Of a DNA stretch of 37,661 nucleotides, positions 9,373 to 17,516 are shown in pieces. The notes below the pieces were generated by a model. The model made no database searches and was not told the origin of the DNA. It saw only the letters and a program-made list of their open reading frames with translations. The first letter of the stretch is position 1. Every line of letters starts with the position of its first letter. The translations under genes were made by a program, and so were the position numbers. The stretch lies in contig JAHBSF010000011.1 in assembly GCA_019639255.1 (NCBI GenBank), positions 64,001 to 101,661 of the forward strand, in the 5' to 3' direction. The stretch comes from Acidobacteriota bacterium (GTDB lineage Bacteria > Acidobacteriota > Blastocatellia > RBC074).

Positions 9373-11079
9373 ATGTGGAGTCAAAGTCGGCAGACGGCGG
9401 CGAGTCGCGCGCGGCAACCCATCTACGACGTGGTCATCGTCGGTTCCGGAGCGGCCGGGGGAACCGCGGCCTGGGCGCTTGTGCAGGCCGGATTGCGCGT
9501 AGCGATGCTCGAAGCCGGAGCCGAACGCCGGCATCTCATCGACTTCCCCTATCACGAACCATTTCCGTACGACCTGCCCTACCGCGGGTTCAAACAGGAA
9601 ATGTCGCGCAGCGATGAATTCCGCGAGCGCTACACCGTCGTGAAAGGCAACAAGGACGAACCCTACACGACACCGGAAAAACTGCCCTACGACTGGTTCC
9701 GCGCACGCAACGTAGGCGGAAGGACGATGTTCTGGGGACGGTATGCGAACCGCTTCAACGAGGGCGATTTTCGCGGCTACTCGCGCGACGGCCACGGCCG
9801 CGACTGGCCAATCGAGTACAAGGACCTGGCGCCCTACTACGACAAGGCCGAAATATTTATGGGTGTATGCGGGCAGAAGGAAAACCATCCCGACCTGCCC
9901 GACAGCGATCACTACCTGCCGCCCGTGGCATTGAAATGCCCGGACTGGCTGCTCAAACACGCTGCGGCGAAACTGGGCATCCCCTCGATCTCGGCGCGGC
10001 GCGCGATGCTGACGCAGCGCTACAACGGATACGCGCCCTGCCACTACTGCAACGGCTGCGACGAGGGCTGCGAGACTCACTCTTTCTACAGTTCCGCCTT
10101 TCGTCAGGTCGCGCCGCTTATAGAAAAATTCCCGCGCCGCTTCACGCTCATTCCAAATGCATTCGCGCGCGAGATCACGGTCAACGCGCGCGGACTTGCC
10201 AGCGGCGTTGCGTATATCGATAAGAAAACGGGGCGCGAAAGGCGCGTGCAGGCGCGCGCGGTAATAGCGGCGTGCGGGACGCTGGAAACGACGCGCCTGA
10301 TGCTGCTGTCGAAATCGAAACTCTTTCCCGAGGGCATTGCAAATTCCACGGGGCTTGTCGGACGCAACTTCATGGAGCACCTGGACGCGACGGCCGAAGG
10401 GTATCTGCCGGCGCTCAGTTTCGTAGAACCCTATGCGGGCGACGGCATCGGCGGCTCGCACATGGTAATTCCGTGGTTCGGTTATTTCCGGCCGAACGAA
10501 AAACGCGACTTCGTGCGCGGCTTTCAGATCGAACCGTCCAATCGCATTCGCCCGCGTCCGGAAAAAAATCCGAAGCGCATTCAGGGATTCGGGGGCAACT
10601 TCAAACGCGAAGTGCGGCGATGGGCCGGTACGCGCGCGCGTCTGGCCGCGCACGGCGAGATGCTGCCGGGTCCTGATAAATTCGTCGAACTCGATCCCGA
10701 GGCGAAGGACAAATGGGGCGTGCCGGTCCTGAAGATCCACCACCCGTGGGATGCAAACGACCGCGCGATGTTCAGGTATCTGCGGCAAACCTTCGAAGAA
10801 ATACTGACTGCGGCGAAGGCCGTAGACATTACGCTGCCCGAAAATCCCGACGAACCCGGGCACTCGATCCACGAAATGGGCACCGTCGCCATGGGATCGG
10901 ATGCGAAGAGTTCGGTGCTCAACCCGTTCAATCAGGCGTGGGATGTAAAGAACCTCTTCGTAGTCGATGCCGCGTCGTTTACTTCGGGTTCGCACAAGAA
11001 TCCTACGCTGACGATTATGGCGCTTGCGTGGCGCGCATCCGAGTACCTCGCCGGTGAGATGAAGAAACGGAACATTTGA
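9373..11079 (+). CDS. GMC-family FAD oxidoreductase with Cys cluster
   Basis: 568 residues from the ATG at 9373, which has AAAGGAG seven bases upstream; a longer reading would begin inside the leader motif. FAD-binding GSGAAG lies at residues 24-29, followed by MLEAGAE of the second Rossmann strand. The C-terminal GMC catalytic region is [11 protein letters not shown], then VVDAASF and [15 protein letters not shown]. Residues 223-233 form C-x2-C-x2-C-x3-C ([11 protein letters not shown]), resembling the Cys-rich segment that binds an iron-sulfur cluster in bacterial FAD glucose/gluconate dehydrogenase large subunits. It probably oxidises a sugar, handing electrons to a partner; no gluconate-dehydrogenase-type small subunit or signal peptide is seen. 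It lies downstream of the TonB receptor and is a plausible source of 3-keto or aldonate intermediates for the sugar operon. Confidence 0.9.
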   Translation: MWSQSRQTAASRARQPIYDVVIVGSGAAGGTAAWALVQAGLRVAMLEAGAERRHLIDFPYHEPFPYDLPYRGFKQEMSRSDEFRERYTVVKGNKDEPYTTPEKLPYDWFRARNVGGRTMFWGRYANRFNEGDFRGYSRDGHGRDWPIEYKDLAPYYDKAEIFMGVCGQKENHPDLPDSDHYLPPVALKCPDWLLKHAAAKLGIPSISARRAMLTQRYNGYAPCHYCNGCDEGCETHSFYSSAFRQVAPLIEKFPRRFTLIPNAFAREITVNARGLASGVAYIDKKTGRERRVQARAVIAACGTLETTRLMLLSKSKLFPEGIANSTGLVGRNFMEHLDATAEGYLPALSFVEPYAGDGIGGSHMVIPWFGYFRPNEKRDFVRGFQIEPSNRIRPRPEKNPKRIQGFGGNFKREVRRWAGTRARLAAHGEMLPGPDKFVELDPEAKDKWGVPVLKIHHPWDANDRAMFRYLRQTFEEILTAAKAVDITLPENPDEPGHSIHEMGTVAMGSDAKSSVLNPFNQAWDVKNLFVVDAASFTSGSHKNPTLTIMALAWRASEYLAGEMKKRNI

Positions 11080-11082
11080 GAG

Positions 11083-11136
11083 AGAACGGGGAATACACGG
11101 AATGATCTCGCTCCTATTCCGCGTATTCCCCGTTCT
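11083..11136. terminator. Bidirectional hairpin between convergent genes
   Basis: Arms 11083-11102 (AGAACGGGGAATACACGGAA) and 11117-11136 pair over 20 bases with one mismatch, loop 14 bases. It lies exactly between the convergent GMC and glycosyltransferase genes, so it can serve as terminator for both. It lacks a strong U-tract. The word GGGGAATACACGGAA is related to but distinct from the main hairpin family. Confidence 0.75.
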
Positions 11137-11142
11137 ATGATT

Positions 11143-12411
11143 TCAGAGATCCCATTGCTCGATGAGGAAGGGTTTCTGTCTTTCGAATTCCAGGCACAGG
11201 GATTCGAGACGGCGTTCGACTTCCGCCGAATCCGCATCTATCGTGCTGCGGACAAATCCGGCGACGCGTCCCATATAAAGCGGCACGAGAGATTCAAGCA
11301 GGCTTTCGCGAATGGACTCGTCCCGCTTCCACGCCCGCGCCAGCTCATACACGATGCGAACCCATAACTCATCGGGGAAGTCGAAGTCCGATCCATCCGA
11401 TTCAGCGAGTGCTGAGAGGCGCGAGAAGGATTCGGGTGACAGCATCCGCGCCCATACCTCGCTCCACTTTCCCGACGCGGACTTGAAGTTTTCCATCATA
11501 CGATCCGCATTGACCTGAACGGGTTCGAGTCCTACCGCGTATTCGAATCCGAACAGCGGCGTCGGCGCCGACCCGGAAGTCTCGCGCCAGTATGCGGCAT
11601 TGGTCTCCATAAGCCTGAAGACCGAACTGACCACCTGCGTGAGCATCGCGCTGAGGTCCACGCCGGGATCTTTCGGATTGTGGATTTTCGCGCCCAGAAA
11701 CGTCTGGCAGATCCTGAAGCCGCCCGTAATCGCAGTAGTAGTCATCCAGATGTCGATGCCGAATCGCGCCACATCCGTGCTCCATACCGAGTGTGTGAGA
11801 TAGTGGCGCGCGAGCCGGCCCGAAAATCCGAAATCCCCGCCTATAGGCTGCCGCACACGCTTGCTGTACAGGGCGCGCGTCAGCGGATAGACGATGCTGT
11901 TTGTAATCGTGCCGTCATATTTGTGGCGGTGGTATAAGGGTGCGACGTAATCGAAATCCTCGCGCCAGATCGGACCAAGCAGGCACTCGATCCACTGCGG
12001 GGTGATGCTGCGCAGATCCGCATCCACCACGGCGCAAGCCCTGGCCTTCAACTCCCGCGCGATCAGAAAGACCGTGCCGAGGGCGCTTCCCTTGCCCGGC
12101 AATCCGTGATACGGCGTGACTATCTTGTGAATGGGCCGCACGGGATGCTCGGTCAGCAACAGTCGGTAATCGTCAATCGCCGCGTTCCGCACCAGATCCG
12201 GCGTGCTGTCCACCGAACCGCCGTCGGAATTCACCAGCAGCGCCCGCTGCTCCGGGAAATATTTGGCAAAGCCGCTATTGACCGCGCGCACGACGTGTTC
12301 GATGGTGTCGGCGTTGTTGTAGCTCGGAATGCCTACAAGTATATCGACCTCGCCGATTTCCTGCAGTTGGGCGAGAACCTCTTCGCGTAAATGATCCCGG
12401 CTCAAATGCAT
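11143..12411 (-). CDS. GT81/GT78-like glycosyltransferase (glucosyl- or mannosylglycerate synthase type)
   Basis: 422 residues. GT-A fold with VGIPSYNNADTI (about 26-37), a nucleotide-sugar block LVNSDGGSVDST near 59-70, LPGKGSALGT (104-113) and the metal-binding DADLRS (130-135). DADLRSITP together with PGKGSAL is typical of glucosyl-3-phosphoglycerate synthase and related compatible-solute synthases, rather than of polymer-forming GT2 enzymes. A C-terminal helical extension (about 290-422) is present. The substrate is likely a nucleotide-linked glucose or mannose and a glycerate-type acceptor, but no phosphatase partner gene is nearby. AAGGAG lies seven bases before the ATG. It has its own promoter in a 70-bp repeat (12504-12573) that is shared with the NRPS operon. 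Confidence 0.82.
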   Translation of the reverse strand: MHLSRDHLREEVLAQLQEIGEVDILVGIPSYNNADTIEHVVRAVNSGFAKYFPEQRALLVNSDGGSVDSTPDLVRNAAIDDYRLLLTEHPVRPIHKIVTPYHGLPGKGSALGTVFLIARELKARACAVVDADLRSITPQWIECLLGPIWREDFDYVAPLYHRHKYDGTITNSIVYPLTRALYSKRVRQPIGGDFGFSGRLARHYLTHSVWSTDVARFGIDIWMTTTAITGGFRICQTFLGAKIHNPKDPGVDLSAMLTQVVSSVFRLMETNAAYWRETSGSAPTPLFGFEYAVGLEPVQVNADRMMENFKSASGKWSEVWARMLSPESFSRLSALAESDGSDFDFPDELWVRIVYELARAWKRDESIRESLLESLVPLYMGRVAGFVRSTIDADSAEVERRLESLCLEFERQKPFLIEQWDL

Positions 12412-12503
12412 CTTTGTCTCCTTATATGGGGGGGCGGCCGGGCGCGGAGAGCGAATTTATCAGCATTGCTCCGGCGGCACCGGCGGCAATGGACTCGATG
12501 CAA

Positions 12504-12573
12504 ATCAAGATTGCGACTGCGACTCTTGTTTCAGGAGTGCAAAGTATCGCTTTCTCCCCCGCACCGGTCAAGC
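12504..12573 (-). repeat. 70-bp promoter cassette, copy 1
   Basis: Identical at 69 of 70 positions to 17342-17411 and in the same orientation relative to the downstream gene. It contains a full sigma-70-type promoter pointing left. The two copies bracket the 4.8-kb NRPS-PPTase block as direct repeats. Identity stops at both ends, so it is a discrete duplicated unit. Confidence 0.9.
12540..12568 (-). promoter_or_regulatory. Promoter of the GT81-like gene
   Basis: Minus strand: -35 TTGACC (12563-12568), 17-base spacer, -10 GATACT (12540-12545). Predicted start near 12533, giving a leader of about 120 bases. The same promoter is in the NRPS copy of the repeat. Confidence 0.65.
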
Positions 12574-12636
12574 AACACAATGTGTAGCAACTGAAAATCT
12601 TGCGCTGAACAGCGCATGGTTTTGTACTAGCGTTTT

Positions 12637-12744
12637 GGGACAATAAAACGAAACACAGGAAAAATACGAAAGTCCCGAACCATTTCGTATTTTTCGTATT
12701 TTTCGTTTTATTCCGTTTGTTCCGTTATCTCTCCTCTTTGTCCC
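12637..12744. repeat. Intergenic hairpin with one arm shortened
   Basis: Basal pairing GGGACAA (12637-12643) with TTGTCCC (12738-12744) and an upper stem AATAAAACGAAACACAGGAAA against TTTCGTATTTTTCGTTTTATT. The right arm keeps the family word TTCCGTTTGTTCCGTTATCTC, but the left arm has lost its counterpart, leaving a large bulge. It overlaps the 3' end of the PPTase gene, whose stop (12708-12710) lies within it. Confidence 0.75.
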
Positions 12745-13286
12745 CTTGCAACCAGCAGAGACGCAACAAACCCCGGAGCCGGTTCAAACCCGATCTCCAG
12801 CCATCCCGACATATCCATACGCGCGATCTCCTCGGGGGCAATCGCCAGACCGCAACCGAGCGCTTTGCCCAGCGCCTCGATACGCGTCCAACCCGCGGGC
12901 GCCCACTGCGCCGCAATATCTACACCGAGTTCGCTCCTGCGCGCGGTTGCCAGCACGAACGCCCGATCTGCGCTCGAAGCGCTGAAACGAACAGATCCGC
13001 AGGCAAGGCGCGGCTTTCCGCCCGGCGCATCAATGATTTCGAGATCGAATGGAGATACCCCCAGCGTGCGCGCCAGCAGCAACCTGCGCAGCGCGCGCCT
13101 GCGCGCAAACCGCATACGGTCAAGATCACGGCGCAACCTGCCGAACCTCTCGCGCTCCGCCGCATCCAGCAGCGTCACACACCTGTCGGCGGAAAGCGCC
13201 GGATCGCTCAGATCCGCGCACCAGACTTCGACCTCCGGCATATCACTGATTTCCGCTGTCTCGATCCTGCGCACGCATTCAAGCAT
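12708..13286 (-). CDS. Sfp-type 4'-phosphopantetheinyl transferase, internally shortened
   Basis: 192 residues. It would load phosphopantetheine from CoA onto the carrier domain of the adjacent NRPS. Recognisable motifs are GKPRL (90-94), a changed F(N)xSHS motif reading FSASSA (101-106, His lost), GVDIA (121-125, where the family has GVDIE) and WTRIEALGKALGCGL (133-147). Only eight residues separate GVDIA from WT, whereas the family normally has about 40 there, including the RFF-x-x-E block. The deletion is in frame. It starts two bases after the NRPS stop, so it is translationally coupled. The C-terminal tail RGQRGEITEQTE is translated from the hairpin repeat. It may be inactive or altered; identity as a PPTase relative is still the best reading. 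Confidence 0.78.
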   Translation of the reverse strand: MLECVRRIETAEISDMPEVEVWCADLSDPALSADRCVTLLDAAERERFGRLRRDLDRMRFARRRALRRLLLARTLGVSPFDLEIIDAPGGKPRLACGSVRFSASSADRAFVLATARRSELGVDIAAQWAPAGWTRIEALGKALGCGLAIAPEEIARMDMSGWLEIGFEPAPGFVASLLVARGQRGEITEQTE

Positions 13287-13288
13287 GA

Positions 13289-16200
13289 TTATCTGTTTTT
13301 CCCCCTATGCGCAGCGGACATCAACGCACGCGCTATGACCTCGCAGTTAGGCGCGACCACTACCTGATAATGATCGCCCGGCACCCAGTGCAATTCGACG
13401 CCGCCGCGCACCCAGTCGCCCCAGCCGCAATGCGGGTCCGAAGGTGCGGTAGCCGGATAACGCCGAGCGCGGAAAAGCAGCAATCCTCCTTCATAAACCT
13501 GCGGGCGATAATTGAGCGCGGCTGCGATATGCGCCTCGCGCAAAGGGGCTATTTCGGCTTCAGCCGCGCTGATTTCAGCCGGTTGCTCGCGCTTATTCAG
13601 CATACGGCGCGTATAACCCAACTTGTCGCGCACGTATTCCAGTTTGTTGCTGCGGTCCAGGCGCCACAAATTGACCATAGCGCGGCGCAGTTTTTGCGCC
13701 GCCGTAAGATTCGGCTCCATCACCCAGCCCTCAATCGCCGCCAGCACCTCTATCCGTTCCCCGTCCTGCACGAGTCTCCGGGCGGCTTCAAAAGCCACAA
13801 GCGATCCCATCGAATAACCGACCAGGCGGTAGGGCCCCCGCTTCTGCACACGCCGCAAGCCGGCTATGAACTCCTCAGCCAATTTCTCTATGCTCGATTG
13901 CAAAGAAGCCTTCACACCGAGCGCTGCGGGTTCGAACCCATAACACGGGATTGCAGGATCGAGCGCCGAGGTCAGATCGCCGAACCAGTGCGTGCCTCCG
14001 CCCGCACCCGGAACAAAAAAGAACGGACGCCCATCCCCAACCTCGCGCAGCGCTATCAACGCCGTACGCCGCGCCGCGAGCGGTTGCCCGTCGAGCAGCG
14101 CGGCCTGTTGCGCAATCGTCGTGTGTTGCAGCAGCGAAGGTATCGAGAGCCTTATGCCGCTTGCCTTCTCTATTTCGCCCTGCAATTTCATCAGCAGCAG
14201 CGAATGCCCGCCCAGATCAAAAAAACCGTCGTCGCGTCCCGCATCCTCTACATCCAGCACGCGCCGCCACACCCCGGCCAGCAACCGCTCATTCGGCGTC
14301 TGCTCTTCAGTCCCCGACGCAGCGGAACTTCTCCGAGCAATCATCCCCGCAAGCCTTGTGCGGTCGATTTTGCCCGCAGCGTTTTTAGGCAGCATCTGAA
14401 GCACCTGAATGCTTGCAGGCACCATTGCTTCGGGCAGGCGCTCGCGCAAACTGCGGCGCAGCAGTTCCGCCGCATCCGCAGATTCCCCATTGCCCGAACG
14501 CAGTTCCGATGCTTTTTCGACGCCAACGAAAGCCGCCAGTTGCAAACCTGCTCCGTCTACCTCGTGCGCAATAACCGCGGCTTCGCACACGATTCGTTGC
14601 GCCTTGAGCGCCGCTTCAATTTCGCCGAGTTCGACGCGCACGCCCCGCACCTGCACCTGATGATCTGCGCGCCCGATAAACTCTATAACTCCGTCGGGCC
14701 TGTACCGCACCAGATCTCCGGTTCGGTACATACGTGCTCCGCCGCCCGCAAACGAATCCGGCAGAAACCGCTCCGAGGTCAACACGGGCCGGTTCAGATA
14801 CCCGCGCGCTACTCCCGCTCCCCCGATGTACAACTCGCCTGCAACCCCCACCGGAAGCGGTTGTCGCTCGGGATCGAGCACATACGCGCGCGCGTTCGCT
14901 ACGGGACGGCCTATCGGCGGCGCCGCTCCCGCATCCGCGCCTGCCGGGTCTACCCACGCCCAGGTGGAATCCACAGTGCATTCGGTCGGGCCGTAGGTAT
15001 TCAGTATGGCAAAGGGATAATTGCGCACGGGCAGCGCGTAGAGTTTGTCGCCTCCGGTCAGAAAGACGCGAAGCGGTATATCCTCGGGCCACTGCTCGCG
15101 CAGCGCCGATTCCGCCAGCGCCGTAGATACGAACGAGCAGGTAATGTGCGAGCCGTGCAGCCAGCTTATAAGCGCCCTTGCATCGTAGCGACACTCTGCG
15201 GGAGGGACGTGTACGCTTGCGCCGATCGTCAGATAGGGCCATACGTCGGTGAACGTCGCATCGAACGCCACGCCCGCAAGCGTGCTCGACCTGTCCGCGG
15301 GCGTCAAACCCAACCCCGCCTGATAATACGCGCACAGGTTCGCCAAATGCCGATGTTCGACCTCTACGCCCTTTGGCTCTCCCGTAGAACCCGAAGTATA
15401 AATCAGATAAGCGCGCGTTTCGGGACGCGGCCCCGGAACCGGCGGCAAATCCGCATCGTCTGTTTTGTAATCCCCGCGCCCATCGGTTTCCTCGTCGATA
15501 ACTACAACCGGCAATCGGCCCGAAAAACGCTCGGCGCGGCGCGCCGTAGTGACGATCACTGCCGCGTCTGCATCATCGATCAGAAAATCCTGACGGCGCT
15601 CGGGCCAGGCGGGATCGAGCGGAAGAAATGCGCCTCCGGCCTTCCATATTCCGAGAGTTGCAACGATCAGGTCGATGCCGTGTTCGAGCAGCACCGCGAC
15701 TGCGCGCTCGGGTGCAACTCCCAGTTCATTCAGCCGGCGCGCAAGCCGTCCCGCACTGTTTACAAATTCGCTGTAAGAAATCTCCCTGCCCTTGGGTTCC
15801 GCAATCGCAAGCGCATCGGGACGGATACGCGCAATCTCGTCTACACGATCAACCACCGTGCGCGATAGATCTGCATCCAGCGCGGTTTCGTTCCACTCGT
15901 ACAGCATTCGGCGCCGCTCATCTTCGGTAAGCGGTGGATAATCGGCGGCCCTCGGCAGCGATTCTCCTCCGTATTCATCAGGAGTATGGGCATCGGGCGC
16001 GGCGATTGCTGAAACGCGCGCGTGTACGGGCAACCCCGAGGCAAATCCCTCCAATATCCCGCGCATTTCATCGAGCAGGCCCGCTACCGCCTCGGCCTCG
16101 TACACCGCCGGATCGTATTCCAGCACAAGCGAGAGCCCTTCACCGCCGTAAGCTCCGAGCGAAAGCCCGGGCGTGCGTTCGTGCAAAACCACGGTACGAC

Positions 16201-17341
16201 GCGCCCAGTTGGCGCCGAGGTTTTGCATATAGCCGCTCAGATCGAAATTCTCGAATACAAGAATCGTCTCAAAGAGCTTTGCTCCGGGCGGAAGCGGACT
16301 CCACTTGCGTATGAGCGGCAGCGGGGTATGTTCGTATTCTCTGAGGGCTACCTGAAGTTCGCGCAACTCGCGCAGCCACGGCCCCGTTTCGGCGTCGTTC
16401 GGAATCCGGGTGCGCATCGGCAGGGTATTTATGAACAGCCCTATGCGGCGGGGACCGTCCGCTGTCCAGTGACGGCAGGCGCGAGCAGCGCCGAAAACCA
16501 CATCATCGGCATCGAGGCGGCGGCCGAGCAACACGGCCCACCCGGCCTGCACAAGCGTGTTGAGCGTTACCGCCTCGCGCTCGGCCAGATCGCGCAATCC
16601 GCGCACGACCTGATCGGCAATTTTGATCTTGCACAATCCGGCGGCGGCAATAGAGCGCGCATCTTCGGGTTTATTACGGCGAACCGGCAGCGCAGCATTT
16701 CGCGTCATACCGCGCAGCATTTCGCGCCAGAACTCAGCACCGGCGGAAAAATCCTGCGAGCGCTGCCACCTTATGAACTCGGAGAAAGCGGATGCTCGGG
16801 AAGCGTCGATTTCACGGCCTTCACTCAAAGCTGCGGCGCGCTCGAAAACTTCCCTCAGCAGCAGCGTATGCGAGCGGCCGTCGAGCAGCAGATGATGAAA
16901 CGTCCAGACGAGACGGTAATGCTCGCGGCCGAGCCGTATCAGTGCAACGCGCCACGGCGGAGCCTCATCCGGAGCGAACTCTCGCGCGCGATCCGTTGCA
17001 AGCCAGACGGCAAAACGCGTTTCCAACTCCTCCTGATCCGCTTCATCTGTGTTATCCGATTTTATATCCGGGTCGGTCCAGTCGATTTCGCTCCAGTCCA
17101 CAACCGCCTCGGAGCGGATTTCGTGTTCCGGTTCATCGCGCCCTTCCCACAGAATGCAGGCGCGCAGTATGTCGTAACGCGCGGCGATTTCCGTGAAGGC
17201 CAGACGCAGCGGTTCGGATGCAACCGGTTCGGGAAGGTCTACGGAAATCTGCTGAATGTAAAACCCTGCGCCCGGCGCAGCCAGCGAATGCACGAGCATC
17301 GCTTGCTGCATAGGCGATAGCGGGAAACGCTCGACTCCCAT
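13289..17341 (-). CDS. Single-module non-ribosomal peptide synthetase (C-A-T-TE)
   Basis: About 1350 residues. Condensation domain (about 5-450) with the intact active site HHLLLDG (149-155). Adenylation domain (about 490-1000) with LIYTSGSTGEPKG (645-657), AFDATFTDVW (691-700), NTYGPTE (780-786), YRTGDL (871-876), VQVRGVRVELGEIE (895-908) and the catalytic Lys in NAAGKIDR (near 990). Carrier domain with LGGHSLLLM, Ser near 1046. Type I thioesterase (about 1095-1349) with GYSMGS (Ser near 1176) and GDHYQVV (His near 1323); the usual catalytic Asp position reads Glu (AIEGW). By hand alignment the ten-residue specificity code is roughly D-A-T-F-L-G-T-V-D-K, which I cannot assign. Beginning with a C domain implies an acyl or aminoacyl donor supplied in trans. 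Its promoter lies in the 70-bp repeat at once upstream; no clear Shine-Dalgarno precedes the ATG. Confidence 0.95.
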   Translation of the reverse strand: MGVERFPLSPMQQAMLVHSLAAPGAGFYIQQISVDLPEPVASEPLRLAFTEIAARYDILRACILWEGRDEPEHEIRSEAVVDWSEIDWTDPDIKSDNTDEADQEELETRFAVWLATDRAREFAPDEAPPWRVALIRLGREHYRLVWTFHHLLLDGRSHTLLLREVFERAAALSEGREIDASRASAFSEFIRWQRSQDFSAGAEFWREMLRGMTRNAALPVRRNKPEDARSIAAAGLCKIKIADQVVRGLRDLAEREAVTLNTLVQAGWAVLLGRRLDADDVVFGAARACRHWTADGPRRIGLFINTLPMRTRIPNDAETGPWLRELRELQVALREYEHTPLPLIRKWSPLPPGAKLFETILVFENFDLSGYMQNLGANWARRTVVLHERTPGLSLGAYGGEGLSLVLEYDPAVYEAEAVAGLLDEMRGILEGFASGLPVHARVSAIAAPDAHTPDEYGGESLPRAADYPPLTEDERRRMLYEWNETALDADLSRTVVDRVDEIARIRPDALAIAEPKGREISYSEFVNSAGRLARRLNELGVAPERAVAVLLEHGIDLIVATLGIWKAGGAFLPLDPAWPERRQDFLIDDADAAVIVTTARRAERFSGRLPVVVIDEETDGRGDYKTDDADLPPVPGPRPETRAYLIYTSGSTGEPKGVEVEHRHLANLCAYYQAGLGLTPADRSSTLAGVAFDATFTDVWPYLTIGASVHVPPAECRYDARALISWLHGSHITCSFVSTALAESALREQWPEDIPLRVFLTGGDKLYALPVRNYPFAILNTYGPTECTVDSTWAWVDPAGADAGAAPPIGRPVANARAYVLDPERQPLPVGVAGELYIGGAGVARGYLNRPVLTSERFLPDSFAGGGARMYRTGDLVRYRPDGVIEFIGRADHQVQVRGVRVELGEIEAALKAQRIVCEAAVIAHEVDGAGLQLAAFVGVEKASELRSGNGESADAAELLRRSLRERLPEAMVPASIQVLQMLPKNAAGKIDRTRLAGMIARRSSAASGTEEQTPNERLLAGVWRRVLDVEDAGRDDGFFDLGGHSLLLMKLQGEIEKASGIRLSIPSLLQHTTIAQQAALLDGQPLAARRTALIALREVGDGRPFFFVPGAGGGTHWFGDLTSALDPAIPCYGFEPAALGVKASLQSSIEKLAEEFIAGLRRVQKRGPYRLVGYSMGSLVAFEAARRLVQDGERIEVLAAIEGWVMEPNLTAAQKLRRAMVNLWRLDRSNKLEYVRDKLGYTRRMLNKREQPAEISAAEAEIAPLREAHIAAALNYRPQVYEGGLLLFRARRYPATAPSDPHCGWGDWVRGGVELHWVPGDHYQVVVAPNCEVIARALMSAAHRGKNR

Positions 17342-17411
17342 AAGATTGCGACTGCGGCTCTTGTTTCAGGAGTGCAAAGTATCGCTTTCTCCCCCGCACC
17401 GGTCAAGCAAC
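17342..17411 (-). repeat. 70-bp promoter cassette, copy 2 (upstream of the NRPS)
   Basis: Direct repeat of 12504-12573 with one mismatch. It abuts the NRPS start codon exactly, so the leader of the NRPS mRNA is made wholly of repeat sequence. See copy 1. Confidence 0.9.
17378..17406 (-). promoter_or_regulatory. Promoter of the NRPS-PPTase operon
   Basis: Minus strand: -35 TTGACC (17401-17406), 17-base spacer, -10 GATACT (17378-17383). Transcription from about 17371 would give a leader of roughly 30 bases with no obvious ribosome site other than a weak AAGAG. Confidence 0.65.
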
Positions 17412-17462
17412 GCACGCCACGACGCCCGGAACGAGGCGAATCACTGCGTTTTTTCAATGTAT

Positions 17463-17494
17463 TCCTTTTATTCCGTTTGTTCCGCGTTCTCTAC
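17463..17494. repeat. Half-arm of the main hairpin family
   Basis: TCCTTTTATTCCGTTTGTTC followed by CGCGTTCTCT corresponds to the right arm of the family hairpins; no matching left arm is present nearby. It precedes the membrane glycosyltransferase gene. Confidence 0.6.
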
Positions 17495-17516
17495 TTCCCG
17501 TATTCTTGTCCTCGCA

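Noticed and set aside
9316-10995. 559-codon open frame antisense to the GMC gene
   Set aside because: Same reason: codon-bias shadow; the GMC frame has all family motifs.
13307-15868. 853-codon open frame antisense to the NRPS
   Set aside because: Shadow rich in Arg and Gln with no domain pattern; the NRPS frame is unambiguous.
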